From positions 1,341,466 through 1,405,465 of the forward strand of contig NZ_BMYD01000001.1 of the NCBI RefSeq assembly GCF_014652095.1: a stretch of 64,000 nt of DNA. Direction: 5' to 3'. The stretch comes from Cognatilysobacter bugurensis (GTDB lineage Bacteria > Pseudomonadota > Gammaproteobacteria > Xanthomonadales > Xanthomonadaceae). Below the pieces are notes generated by a model. That model did not search any database. It was not told the origin of the DNA and worked only from the letters and a program-made list of their open reading frames with translations. The position numbers were made by a program, and so were the translations under genes. The stretch's first letter is position 1, and each line of letters starts with the position of its first letter. Shown here piece after piece: positions 38,974 to 47,094 of this stretch.

Positions 38974-39813
38974 TCAGAGGTCGCGCAGCAGATGCATGAC
39001 GCGCGAATCGGCGACGCTCTTGGCTTCCACGTCGGCGGTGGAGCAGCTGCCCGACGTGCTCGTGCAGTAATCGAAGCTGTGGTCGGCGTCGACGTACGAC
39101 TCGACGGGCTTGAACTCATGCGATCCGAGTTCGACAGCGCGCTGCTGGCGCACTTGGCAGTATCCGGACGTATAGAACGGATCAGCCGTCCCCAGCAGGG
39201 TGTGCAGTGGTGAATACGGTGCGTACGTGCTCGTGCTGACGCCGCCGTAGGCGTTGTAGAGACCGCATGCGGGATAGAACGCGACGCCCATCTTGAAGAC
39301 GGCGGGCCACGTGCTGATGTCTAGCACCGATACCGTGGTGCTGCCGCCCTGCGACCAGCCCATCACTGCAATTCGCGCGGGATCGATGTGCCACGCGGAG
39401 GTGGCGGCGAGCTTCCGGTAACCCGCGATTGCATCGTGGGCGCGAGCGACGACCTCGTCGGTGCCTTCGCTCCCGTTGCCGCACTGGTTCTGCGGATGTC
39501 CACGCGCGGTGTAACTGTCGATAAGCAGCGCGGCATACCCGGCTCGGTTGAGGCGCTGGCCCCATTCCGTAAACAGTTTTTGCAGGTTGGAGTAGGTGGC
39601 GTTCGGCTTGCTGTACGAGAAGACCCCCGAGCAGCCGTGCAGCATGACCACGGCAGGATGGCTGCCCGCGGACGTGTCGGGCGCGAAATACCACGCTCGC
39701 AACTCGATGCCCTGCTCGTTGACGACGGTGGTTGCAACCGGCGCAGCAGCGTGCGCAGGTCCGAACAGCGTAAACATGGCAGCGCAGGCTGTGGCAGCGA
39801 TCGATGCACGCAC
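38974..39813 (-). CDS. Secreted dienelactone-hydrolase-like alpha/beta hydrolase
   Basis: 279 aa, starting at a GTG (39813) preceded by GGAGG eight bases away, followed by a signal peptide ending near FGPAHA. Alpha/beta-hydrolase landmarks are VVMLHGCSG (oxyanion region), the nucleophile elbow GWSQGGST and a C-terminal HSFDYC carrying a likely catalytic His. Six or more cysteines in the C-terminal half suggest disulfides in the periplasm. The substrate is unknown. Confidence 0.85.
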   Translation of the reverse strand: MRASIAATACAAMFTLFGPAHAAAPVATTVVNEQGIELRAWYFAPDTSAGSHPAVVMLHGCSGVFSYSKPNATYSNLQKLFTEWGQRLNRAGYAALLIDSYTARGHPQNQCGNGSEGTDEVVARAHDAIAGYRKLAATSAWHIDPARIAVMGWSQGGSTTVSVLDISTWPAVFKMGVAFYPACGLYNAYGGVSTSTYAPYSPLHTLLGTADPFYTSGYCQVRQQRAVELGSHEFKPVESYVDADHSFDYCTSTSGSCSTADVEAKSVADSRVMHLLRDL

Positions 39814-40935
39814 GTTTATTTCCTCCGCGAGGGCTGCGGTGCGCTGCACGCTAGCCAAGGCGACGGTGCAACCGATCGGGACGCGGTCACACAATCAAAA
39901 GCCTCAACCTTGAAAGTCGCGAAATTCAACTGACGCTGGTAATCGACCGTGATCCGGTGCGTAACTCAAGCGCGACCGGAAGCGCATTACTTGGCCCGTC
40001 CCACCGGGCGGCGGTGGGACGGACGACTGACGGCGCGAAAATCGAGCTCAGCTAATCCGCCACGGAGACAGACACAGCAGTCCCGCATCGTGGAGTGCGT
40101 ACGCCCCAGCAGCCGCTCCGGCGGCGCGTCGTGACACCGTTCGCCGCGCTCCGCAATGCACAGCAGGAAGCGACGGCAGCTACCGCACCGGTGCAAACGA
40201 GAAAGCCCTCACTGCGGAGGGCTCTCGATCCTGACATCCCGGGCGCAGACCGACCCGATCAGAACGGGAGCGTGTCGAAACGCGCTCTGAAAAAAGTGGG
40301 TGAGTCAGTTGCAATGCGCGCCAAAGCTTTGGTCTGGAGCATTTGAGCCACCATTTCGATCGGACATCGTCAAGTTACGGGCCGGCACAAGCGCTGCCGC
40401 GAGGCCCGGCAGGGATTTGTAAGGTTACCGCGGCCTGTGTGTACCATGCCAGCGCAGATGCCTACGGCATTACTGCCCAGGGGGGCAGATCGCGAACCTT
40501 CTGGCCTGCAACTCGATCCAGCTCGGTCAGAACGCCGCAGCCAGCGGACCCAAGGGCACCGGCTAGACGCGATCCGGCTGCGCGCCGAGACTCAAGGAGC
40601 TTGCAACCGCGCACACGGACGGCCGCCTGCCTAAGACGCGTGCCCGGATGCGAAAGCCGCGCCTGCCGGTCCTAGGCTGCCCGGGAGCGTTCCGATCCCA
40701 CCGCTCGTGCGCCAGGATGTCTTCAGGAATACGGACGATCCCTATCAGAGGGCCTCACGGTTGATCATGTGGCAGCTTCCTACCCGGCGACCCGACCGTC
40801 GTGTACCTCTCGCTCGATCGGCTCCTGCATGACTGCCCCCTGCTTCACCTTAAAGCAGAGACGATGCGACGGCGGGCGCCGCGCAGGATGAGAGGTGCGG
40901 GAAAGAGGGGCCGTTGGCCCGTACTTCCGTCGGGC
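39814..40935. other. Gene-poor region between the hydrolase and the accessory block
   Basis: About 1.1 kb in which no open frame shows a family motif or a good ribosome site. One terminator-like hairpin lies at 40204-40223. This stretch marks the shift from core genes to the accessory block and may hold decayed sequence. Confidence 0.5.
40204..40223. terminator. Terminator-like hairpin AGCCCTC/GAGGGCT
   Basis: Perfect 7-bp stem with a 6-base loop; on the minus strand it is followed by TTTCTCGTTTG, the shape of an intrinsic terminator. No intact gene ends nearby on that strand, so it may be a leftover from a lost gene. Confidence 0.5.
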
Positions 40936-41655
40936 CTAGTGGATGTGCTCCCGGCGCCACACCGGGTGCGCCGCGAAAGGCTTGAGCCAGTCGGGCACCG
41001 GTGCGCACGGGTCGAAATGGGTCAGGTCGACCGCACAAAGAAGCCGGTGCGCGTTCGCCTCCAACCGCCCGTTGACCGCACGGGCGGCTCGCTCGGCATG
41101 TTGCTCGGGAACGCCGATCACGAGCAGTGCCGCGGGCGGCCCCGCGGAATTCGGTACATGTGCCTTGAGTTGGTAGAGGACGGTCACGGGTTCGATGGCT
41201 TCGAGCGCGCCGACGACGAGCCGAGCGATCCACAGATCGTTTTCCTCCGCGGGCTCGACACCCACGCCTTCAATGTGGTCGGCGATCGGCGCGCGTGAGA
41301 CAGGGCGCCCGCTGAGGAGGTCCGCAATCTCCTCGGGATACAGGGTGCAGCTCGTATCGTTCGGATTGAGCATGAACGTAGCACCGCGTGTCGCCTCGAA
41401 CAGAACGCGCCCCTTCAGACCGACGATCTCGACCGTCGCAGACGTTGCCGCATAAGCCTTGTGGATGTCGGTAAATACGGGAATGACCTGCAGGCCGTCT
41501 GGGCGATCAAATTGCACGATACGCAGGCGGTCATCATCGTCACCTTGGGGACGATGAACGAACAGCTGCGCGTCTAGGAGCGCCCGGAGGAACTCCGGCT
41601 CGTCGGCGGGGTTACTGATCGCCCGCTGCATAAGGGCGTCGAGGGCTGCGGTCAT
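40936..41655 (-). CDS. SseB family protein
   Basis: 239 aa with the SseB N-domain (EFLRALLDAQLFVHRP, GLQVIPVFTDIHKAYAA, GRVLFEATRGATFMLNPND, LYPEEIADLLSG) and an SseB_C-like C-terminal half. Named after E. coli SseB (enhanced serine sensitivity); the biochemical role is unknown, and relatives occur in immunity and secretion contexts. An operator-like motif at 41668-41682 lies just upstream, shared with the region between the neighbouring XRE gene and the gene at 42209. Confidence 0.8.
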   Translation of the reverse strand: MTAALDALMQRAISNPADEPEFLRALLDAQLFVHRPQGDDDDRLRIVQFDRPDGLQVIPVFTDIHKAYAATSATVEIVGLKGRVLFEATRGATFMLNPNDTSCTLYPEEIADLLSGRPVSRAPIADHIEGVGVEPAEENDLWIARLVVGALEAIEPVTVLYQLKAHVPNSAGPPAALLVIGVPEQHAERAARAVNGRLEANAHRLLCAVDLTHFDPCAPVPDWLKPFAAHPVWRREHIH

Positions 41656-41667
41656 GTGGGCGCCACA

Positions 41668-41682
41668 TAAGGAATCCTTACT
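41668..41682. promoter_or_regulatory. Operator-like motif upstream of the SseB-like gene
   Basis: TAAGGAATCCTTACT, containing a near-palindrome, 13 bp before the sseB-like start. It matches 13 of 15 bases of TAAGATATCCTTACT at 42165-42179. Probable target of the adjacent XRE regulator. Confidence 0.55.
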
Positions 41683-41735
41683 GTGATGCTAACGCAGCTG
41701 GTCCACGTCGAGCGACCCGTCTCGGACGCTCGTTC

Positions 41736-42104
41736 CTAGGGCTTGCGACGTACGCGCTTCTTCGCGGGCGCCGCCGGGGTCACTGCTTTGGACTTGCCAT
41801 CGACCAGGTCGGCGACCTTACGGCGCTTCTCCTTGCTCAGGCCCGGCCAGGCCAGCAGCAAGCGCGCGAGGTCGTCGTCGCCGGTATAGAAGAAGGCGGG
41901 CGGAATGCCGAGCGCGTCCGCGATCTGCTGGGCAGTCTGCTGCCGAGGCTCGTGTACGCCGTTCTCGTATTGGTTGATCCGGGGGCCGGCCACGCTCGCA
42001 TCCAACCCGGCACGAAGACCGAGCTCGTATTGGGATAACGCCGCCCGCTCGCGTGCCTGACGCAAGCGCCGCGCAAACAGTGAAGGCTGCCCCGGCCCTG
42101 CCAC
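41736..42104 (-). CDS. XRE family transcriptional regulator
   Basis: 122-aa DNA-binding protein. An N-terminal Cro/C1-type HTH spans about residues 8-68 (ARRLRQARERAALSQYELGLRAG, then INQYENGVHEPRQQTAQQIADALG). The C-terminal part is helical with a Lys/Arg-rich tail (AKKRVRRKP). It lies between the SseB-like gene (same strand) and a divergent hypothetical gene; the shared operator-like motif fits autoregulation and control of both flanks. Confidence 0.85.
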   Translation of the reverse strand: MAGPGQPSLFARRLRQARERAALSQYELGLRAGLDASVAGPRINQYENGVHEPRQQTAQQIADALGIPPAFFYTGDDDLARLLLAWPGLSKEKRRKVADLVDGKSKAVTPAAPAKKRVRRKP

Positions 42105-42164
42105 GGAAGACCGCTCCTATCGATACCGCCAAATAGGGTGACCAAGAACAGGGCTCATTGATAG

Positions 42165-42179
42165 TAAGATATCCTTACT
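42165..42179. promoter_or_regulatory. Operator-like motif between the XRE gene and the gene at 42209
   Basis: TAAGATATCCTTACT inside a longer near-palindrome (42161-42181, ATAGTAAG arms). It lies in the divergent promoter region and repeats the motif found upstream of the SseB-like gene. Confidence 0.55.
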
Positions 42180-42208
42180 ATTGAGGCCAGCAGAACAGCA
42201 CTGTATCG

Positions 42209-42985
42209 ATGTCCGCCATGGCACCCCCCACCTTCGATGATCTCGGTGTGCGGGGCTGCTTCTCCATGGCGGCGCTGCTCATGGCGCACGAGCGCCGGAT
42301 TCCGGTGATGCCCACCCGCCGCTCGACGCTCGCCGCGATGCACATGCTTCGCGAGATCGGGGTCATCGATGCACCCTGGCCGGATGCACGCTGGGAGATG
42401 GAGCCGCGAGCCGAGGACACGCCCATCGAGCAGATCCAGTGGCGCTACGCGTGGGACGCCTACATCCGCGATGGCCTGCTGCCTGCGCTCACTGACTACC
42501 TCCAGGACGTACCGCGCGACGACTACGGCCTGGCGCTTCGGCTGCGCATCTGGGAAGAACTGGTAGTCACCGAGGCCGAGCGCTTCTTTGAGAGCCAACT
42601 GGCCAAATACAACCTCGAGCCGGCATGGGCGCAGGACCTGACGTTCGCCATCCGCGAGAGCAAGGTCGTCCTGCCGATTGCCCAGTGGCGCTACTGCTGC
42701 TGGGCCGCCACCCGGTTCGCGGCTGCACAGGCCCAGCGGCACCGCTCGACGGAGGTGCCGAAGCTCCGGGAGGACACGTTCGCCGAGCTCAGGCGGCGAG
42801 CGAGTCGACTCGCGAGCGGCGACTGGGACCGATGTAACTTCGTGCCCTTCAATCCGAGGCCCGAAAGTGCGGCCAGCCGGCTGTTCGTCGAGAGCCTGAC
42901 CGTTATGGGTCCAAGCTTCTGGATGCTGGCGCCCTCCGTCGACGGGCTGCTGGTTCGGGTGAGCCCTGCCAATCGCGAAGCATAG
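42209..42985 (+). CDS. Hypothetical protein divergent from the XRE regulator
   Basis: 258 aa, soluble, rich in Arg, Trp and Ala, with no motif that I recognise. The first 25 residues (FDDLGVRGCFSMAALLMAH) look like the start of a helical domain. The open frame is long, codon use resembles its neighbours and the operator-like motif sits just upstream, so it is probably real and regulated by the XRE protein. An ATG at 42218 is an alternative start. Confidence 0.65.
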   Translation: MSAMAPPTFDDLGVRGCFSMAALLMAHERRIPVMPTRRSTLAAMHMLREIGVIDAPWPDARWEMEPRAEDTPIEQIQWRYAWDAYIRDGLLPALTDYLQDVPRDDYGLALRLRIWEELVVTEAERFFESQLAKYNLEPAWAQDLTFAIRESKVVLPIAQWRYCCWAATRFAAAQAQRHRSTEVPKLREDTFAELRRRASRLASGDWDRCNFVPFNPRPESAASRLFVESLTVMGPSFWMLAPSVDGLLVRVSPANREA

Positions 42986-43039
42986 GACTGGCTAACCGGA
43001 GCGCTCCCTCCCTCCCAAGGTCACACTTGCATAGCCCCA

Positions 43040-43060
43040 CTATTACACTTAGTGTAATAG
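43040..43060. promoter_or_regulatory. HigA operator-like palindrome
   Basis: Perfect inverted repeat with 10-bp arms around one central base (CTATTACACT / AGTGTAATAG), 34 bp upstream of the higB-like start. Its position and symmetry suit binding by the dimeric HigA antitoxin and autoregulation. Confidence 0.7.
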
Positions 43061-43094
43061 CCTCATTGTGCATTCACGGGACTGCCGGTAGGCT

Positions 43095-43391
43095 ATGCAG
43101 GTCGAATTTGAAGACCCGGACTTGCAGCGCCTGGAAGCCGAGGCGGGATTTACCGCAGGGCTGGCGCAGCCCCTGGTCACCCTTTTTCGCAGGCGCATGC
43201 AGTTGATCCGTGCCGCGGTTGATATCCGGGCGTTCTACGCCCTGAAGTCCCTGCACTTCGAGAAGCTCAAGGGCGATCGCGAAGGGCAGCATTCGATGCG
43301 GCTGAATGACCAGTGGCGACTGATCGTGCGTCTGGTGCAGAACCCGGATGGGACGTCGGTAGTAGTCGTGTCGATCGTGGATTACCACTGA
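43095..43391 (+). CDS. higB: HigB-like type II toxin (RelE/ParE superfamily)
   Basis: 98-aa small basic protein of the HigB/GraT group. The core FYALKSLHFEKLKGDREGQHSMRLNDQWRLI and the C-terminal VVVSIVDYH are typical of ribosome-dependent mRNA interferases. The gene order toxin-then-antitoxin is the HigBA hallmark. The antitoxin begins 17 bp later. Confidence 0.92.
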   Translation: MQVEFEDPDLQRLEAEAGFTAGLAQPLVTLFRRRMQLIRAAVDIRAFYALKSLHFEKLKGDREGQHSMRLNDQWRLIVRLVQNPDGTSVVVVSIVDYH

Positions 43392-43408
43392 GCGGCGGGG
43401 TAAGAGAG

Positions 43409-44515
43409 ATGGGAATCGCACAGACATTCGCACCCGGCGAGTTCCTCAAGGAGGAGCTCGAAGCCCGAGGGTGGTCGCAGACCGAGCTCGCGGAAATCAT
43501 GGGGCGCCCGGTGCGCCTCATCAATGAGCTGATCGCGGGGAAGAAGGGCATCACGCCCGAGACGGCGGTCCAGCTCGGTGATGCGCTGGGTACCGGCGCG
43601 GAGCTGTGGATGAACCTCGAAAGCCAGTATCAGCTGTCGAAGGTCGCCGCGGGTGATGGCCAGGTGGCCCGCCGCGCTGAGCTCTACTCGAAGTTCCCGG
43701 TGAGGGAGATGGTCAAGCGTGGCTGGCTCGCTGCTAGCCGGCATGTGGGCGAACTAGAACAGGGCCTACGCGCGTTTTTCGGTGTGGAGGACTTGGACGC
43801 ACCAGTGCGCCTAGCGCATGCAGCGAAACGAACGGTCGTGCAGCAGGAGGCGACGCCGCTGCAGCTGGCGTGGCTGATCCGGGCGAGGCAGATCGCCTCG
43901 GAGATGGTGGTCGGTAAGTTTACGCACGCCCGGCTCGAGGCAGCACTGCCGAAGCTGTCGGCCCTGCTTTCGGCCCCTGAAGAAGCCCGCCATGTGCCTG
44001 CGATCCTGGCGGATGCTGGCGTTCGATATGTCGTTGTTGAGCCCATTCCCGGGACCAAGATCGATGGAGCCTGCTTCTGGCTGGGGTCTGACAAGCCGGT
44101 GGTCGTGATGTCGCTGCGGTTGGATCGGATCGACAACTTCTGGTTCGTGCTGCGTCACGAACTCGAGCATGTGCTGCAGGGCCATGGCCGCGATCGGGAC
44201 TTCATATTGGACGTGGAGCTCGATGGCGCTTGCGATCACGTGGACGTCGAAGAGGCAACGGCGAATCAGGCCGGCGCCTCCTTCTCCATTCCTGTCCACG
44301 AATTCGAGGGGTTCGTGGCTCGCGTGGGCCCGTTCTTCGCGGAGGAGCGGGTTCTAGGCTTCGCGCAGCGGCTCAACATCCATCCAGGTCTGGTCGTCGG
44401 TCAGCTTCAGCGTCGCTTGGGTCGCTACGACTTCCTTAGAAAACACCAAGCGAAGATCCGCCACGTCGTCACCTCCACCGCCCGTACGGACGGCTGGGGT
44501 GTCTTAAGCGTCTGA
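43409..44515 (+). CDS. higA: HigA-like antitoxin fused to an ImmA/IrrE metallopeptidase domain
   Basis: 368 aa. Residues 8-65 form the HigA HTH (EFLKEELEARGWSQTELAEIMGRPVRLINELI, then ITPETAVQLGDALG). The C-terminal region is an ImmA/IrrE-type domain with the zinc motif HELEH at 250-254 and a distal VDVEEATANQAGA supplying a likely third ligand. Free HigA is only about 100 aa; the peptidase could remove the antitoxin or another repressor upon a signal. The start at 43409 follows GAGAG; the longer frame overlaps higB. A coupled gene follows after 13 bp. Confidence 0.9.
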   Translation: MGIAQTFAPGEFLKEELEARGWSQTELAEIMGRPVRLINELIAGKKGITPETAVQLGDALGTGAELWMNLESQYQLSKVAAGDGQVARRAELYSKFPVREMVKRGWLAASRHVGELEQGLRAFFGVEDLDAPVRLAHAAKRTVVQQEATPLQLAWLIRARQIASEMVVGKFTHARLEAALPKLSALLSAPEEARHVPAILADAGVRYVVVEPIPGTKIDGACFWLGSDKPVVVMSLRLDRIDNFWFVLRHELEHVLQGHGRDRDFILDVELDGACDHVDVEEATANQAGASFSIPVHEFEGFVARVGPFFAEERVLGFAQRLNIHPGLVVGQLQRRLGRYDFLRKHQAKIRHVVTSTARTDGWGVLSV

Positions 44516-44528
44516 AGGAGAAATTCAA

Positions 44529-45011
44529 ATGACTGCTTACTCCAATGCCGTCCGTGACTTCGTCACCCGCTACAGCACCGAGGCTGGCCCGGACGCGCTG
44601 CTCGACCCGCATGCCATTGCCGAATGGGCCTTTCAGCGCGGTCTGTATAAGCCCAATCCACGTACTGTCATCGATGCAATCGCCACGGATATCGCACAGG
44701 TGTTTCGTGAGGAATATCGAGTCGACCGTCAAGGACGTCGTTATCGGGCCAAGCACGCCACTACTGAAAAGCGCGGCACCCGTACGATCGCACTGTGGGG
44801 CGATATCGACGACCCTAATGTGCCGCATGCCCATTTCCAGAAGTCGTTTGCGCAGCGTCGCCAGCAGATCGTTGGCGATTGCGTCCAGCTCAAGACCGAC
44901 GTCGATGTCTACAACGACAAGCGCAAGCCCTCTCACCCCATCCAGATGCCCCTCGACTTCACGCTTGACGTCGAAGAGATGCAGCTGCGGAACACACCCA
45001 AGGCGGCGTGA
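44529..45011 (+). CDS. Conserved hypothetical protein linked to HigA/ImmA
   Basis: 160 aa, no named domain recognised. The C-terminal half has a patterned stretch (FAQRRQQIVGDCVQLKTDVDVYND) that I associate with small proteins next to XRE-ImmA genes. A strong ribosome site (GAAGGAG, eight bases before the ATG) and a 13-bp gap place it in the higBA transcript. Lacks signal peptide and TM segments. Confidence 0.72.
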   Translation: MTAYSNAVRDFVTRYSTEAGPDALLDPHAIAEWAFQRGLYKPNPRTVIDAIATDIAQVFREEYRVDRQGRRYRAKHATTEKRGTRTIALWGDIDDPNVPHAHFQKSFAQRRQQIVGDCVQLKTDVDVYNDKRKPSHPIQMPLDFTLDVEEMQLRNTPKAA

Positions 45012-45041
45012 GCCGATCCTAAAATCGACTAGCGAAATCCG

Positions 45042-45860
45042 ATGCGCCAACTCATACCTGCAGCCGTACTGGCGCTCACCGCTGAGCTGAGTGCGCATTG
45101 GGAAACGCATGCCACACTTGACAGCCTGTTTACCTACGCGGGGGCACCAGGTACCCCGCCTGATGGAAGCAAGCCGGCGAAAGCAATGGCTTGGCTCCGG
45201 CGCGTAAACAACGAAGCTTCAAGCCCGCTACAGGTCCTCGGGCAGATCATAGAGCGCTACATGGAAGAGGCGCTCGATCCGACGGATCGCTGGGACAAGG
45301 ACAAGATCGCTGAGCGCGACAAGCTGTTGGCGGCTCTTGCTGCCTCGAATCTTCAGTATTTGAAGGGCGGCCGCGTCGTCGGCGCAATGGGAACCCCGAC
45401 CCGCACACTCTCGGAGTTCATCCAGGAAGGGGACGTGCAGTCAATCGACCAAGAATTCGAGCGCGCCATTCAGAACGCTTCGGTGTCACCTCGGGAGGCG
45501 GTGTCGGCAGCCAGCAATATCCTGGAATCGGTTTGCAAGGTCATTATCGCCGAGGAAGGGCTCCCAATGCCGAATAAGCAGGACCTTCAATCAGTCTGGG
45601 GAGTCGTCCGGAAGGAACTCCGTATCGATCCAAGCAAGGTCGAAGACCAAGACCTGCAAACGATTTTGTCTGGCCTTATAGCAGTCGTCCACGGGATCGG
45701 ATCTTTGCGTACCCATGCTAGTTCTGCCCACGGCGCGGGAAAGACGCCCTACCGTCTAGAACCGCGGCACGCGCGCCTAGCTATACATGCGGGACATACC
45801 CTCGCGCTCTACATTCTAGAGTCCTGGAAGAAGCGCCAAGCTGAAACGCTAGCCTCCTAG
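45042..45860 (+). CDS. Abortive infection family protein with Abi_C domain
   Basis: 272-aa soluble protein. The C-terminal part matches the Abi_C family: VSAASNILESVCKVIIAEEG, LIAVVHGIGSLRTHASSAHG and RHARLAIHAGHTLALYILESW. Abi_C proteins are found in phage-exclusion loci, where the domain may act as an RNase-like or sensor module. It lies 30 bp after the conserved hypothetical gene, in the same direction as the toxin-antitoxin genes. Confidence 0.85.
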   Translation: MRQLIPAAVLALTAELSAHWETHATLDSLFTYAGAPGTPPDGSKPAKAMAWLRRVNNEASSPLQVLGQIIERYMEEALDPTDRWDKDKIAERDKLLAALAASNLQYLKGGRVVGAMGTPTRTLSEFIQEGDVQSIDQEFERAIQNASVSPREAVSAASNILESVCKVIIAEEGLPMPNKQDLQSVWGVVRKELRIDPSKVEDQDLQTILSGLIAVVHGIGSLRTHASSAHGAGKTPYRLEPRHARLAIHAGHTLALYILESWKKRQAETLAS

Positions 45861-45902
45861 TTGGTCGCGCGCCACGATGAACGGAGAGGGGTAGCAAAAC
45901 CG

Positions 45903-46640
45903 ATGCCTGTAGATCGCATCAGCCTTGAGAAATCTTTTACTAAGGCGGCGTCGCCGGCGTGGCCCTGTCCCTCATGCCGGGCAGGACACCTACGCTTGGA
46001 TAAGTCGTCCGTGTCGGCAAAGGCAACAGCGGAATCGGTAGCGGCGCAGGACCACCCAGCGTGGGACCCTGACTGGCAAAGGCTGCGGTTCGTAGCCATG
46101 GCGCAGTGCGACAACCTGAGCTGTATGGAAGTGGCGACTCTAAAAGGTACTGGCGGGCTTCAGCCGATCGGTCGCAGCTTTGATTACGAAGAGTTCTACA
46201 CCCCTGAGCACTTCGATCCCTCACCGCTGCTGATCGGGGTTCCGAAAAAGTGCTCCGAGGACGTATGTAGCGAGCTACATCTTGCGTTCGCGAGTGCTTG
46301 GGGCGACGCCGCTGCGGCATCCGCCCATATCCGAACGGCTGTCGAGCGCCTGCTCGACCAGTTAAGGGTTCCGAAGTCAGCCGTGGCCAAGGGGAAGCGG
46401 CAGCGTCATACGCTGCATCGGCGAATCGAACTGTTGGCTAAGCAGCATCCGGAGGCGGGTGATCTCCTCTTGGCAGTCAAATGGATCGGCAACGCTGGCG
46501 TGCACTCGGGAGCGCTTACCAAGGCCGAGGTAATGGATGCGCTCGACATCCTTGAAAGCGCCTTGACGTTGCTCTTCAATGACCACCACAAGAAGGTGCG
46601 AAAGCTCGCAAAGCGGATCAATAGCCGGCGCGGCCCTTAG
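45903..46640 (+). CDS. DUF4145 domain protein
   Basis: 245 aa. The N-terminal part has cysteine pairs (WPCPSCRAG and QCDNLSCMEV) suggestive of a zinc ribbon. The C-terminal DUF4145 region contains ASAHIRTAVERLLDQL and LLAVKWIGNAGVHSGALTKAEV. DUF4145 is common in defence islands, alone or fused to nucleases and helicases. An ATG at 45903 is preferred over a TTG at 45861. Follows the Abi_C gene by 42 bp and closes the co-directional cluster. Confidence 0.82.
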   Translation: MPVDRISLEKSFTKAASPAWPCPSCRAGHLRLDKSSVSAKATAESVAAQDHPAWDPDWQRLRFVAMAQCDNLSCMEVATLKGTGGLQPIGRSFDYEEFYTPEHFDPSPLLIGVPKKCSEDVCSELHLAFASAWGDAAAASAHIRTAVERLLDQLRVPKSAVAKGKRQRHTLHRRIELLAKQHPEAGDLLLAVKWIGNAGVHSGALTKAEVMDALDILESALTLLFNDHHKKVRKLAKRINSRRGP

Positions 46641-46917
46641 CCATTGAAGATGGGGTCGCCTGCAACGTATTGGATTTGGCGTTCGCGCTTCGACGTCCGG
46701 CCTGATGACTTGACCGCTTCGGCGAAGCCACTTGTCTGCAACTAACCAGCGCCAGCCCTGACCCGGAAGCGACATCTGCCCCCGTCTCTAACGGCCGACA
46801 GCTGGCACCCCGCGAGGAGGCGAGCAGTGTCCGAGGCCTGCTTCCGACCCATGGCGAACATTAAATACGCGGCACTAGCTTGGAGCGGAAACGCCCTCTG
46901 GCCGCGGTTTCAACCGT
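46641..46917. other. Spacer between the defence-like cluster and gene debris
   Basis: About 280 bp without a gene, RNA or repeat that I can support. Confidence 0.4.
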
Positions 46918-47094
46918 CTAACGGACCTGTTGGTTGATCCACGAAAGAATTAGGTCCGCGACCTGCAGATTGTTTTTGTCCATCATCATCATGTGCGTAT
47001 TCCCACGCGTCCCAGTCTCCGCAGTCGAGAGCAAACGGACGTCACCCTTGGCGGCGTCGACGCGCTTCTTGAAGGCGGCGCAGAGGATGCTGGA
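46918..47094 (-). pseudogene. 3' fragment of an alpha/beta-hydrolase gene
   Basis: The C-terminal 50 or so residues of the reading frame (AETGTRGNTHMMMMDKNN then LQVADLILSWI) look like the end of a secreted alpha/beta hydrolase, where an RGNTH segment carries the catalytic His. No upstream catalytic serine region exists in frame; the sequence further right encodes a flavodoxin on the other strand. So only the 3' tail survives. Confidence 0.6.

Noticed and set aside
40230..40290. Minus-strand end RFDTLPF followed by a terminator-like hairpin, suggesting an ssb remnant
   Set aside because: Only about six residues resemble the SSB acidic tail, and nothing upstream matches an OB-fold.
39814..40935. 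Possible tRNA or small RNA gene in the 1.1-kb gap
   Set aside because: No cloverleaf, T-loop consensus or other RNA signature could be found by eye.
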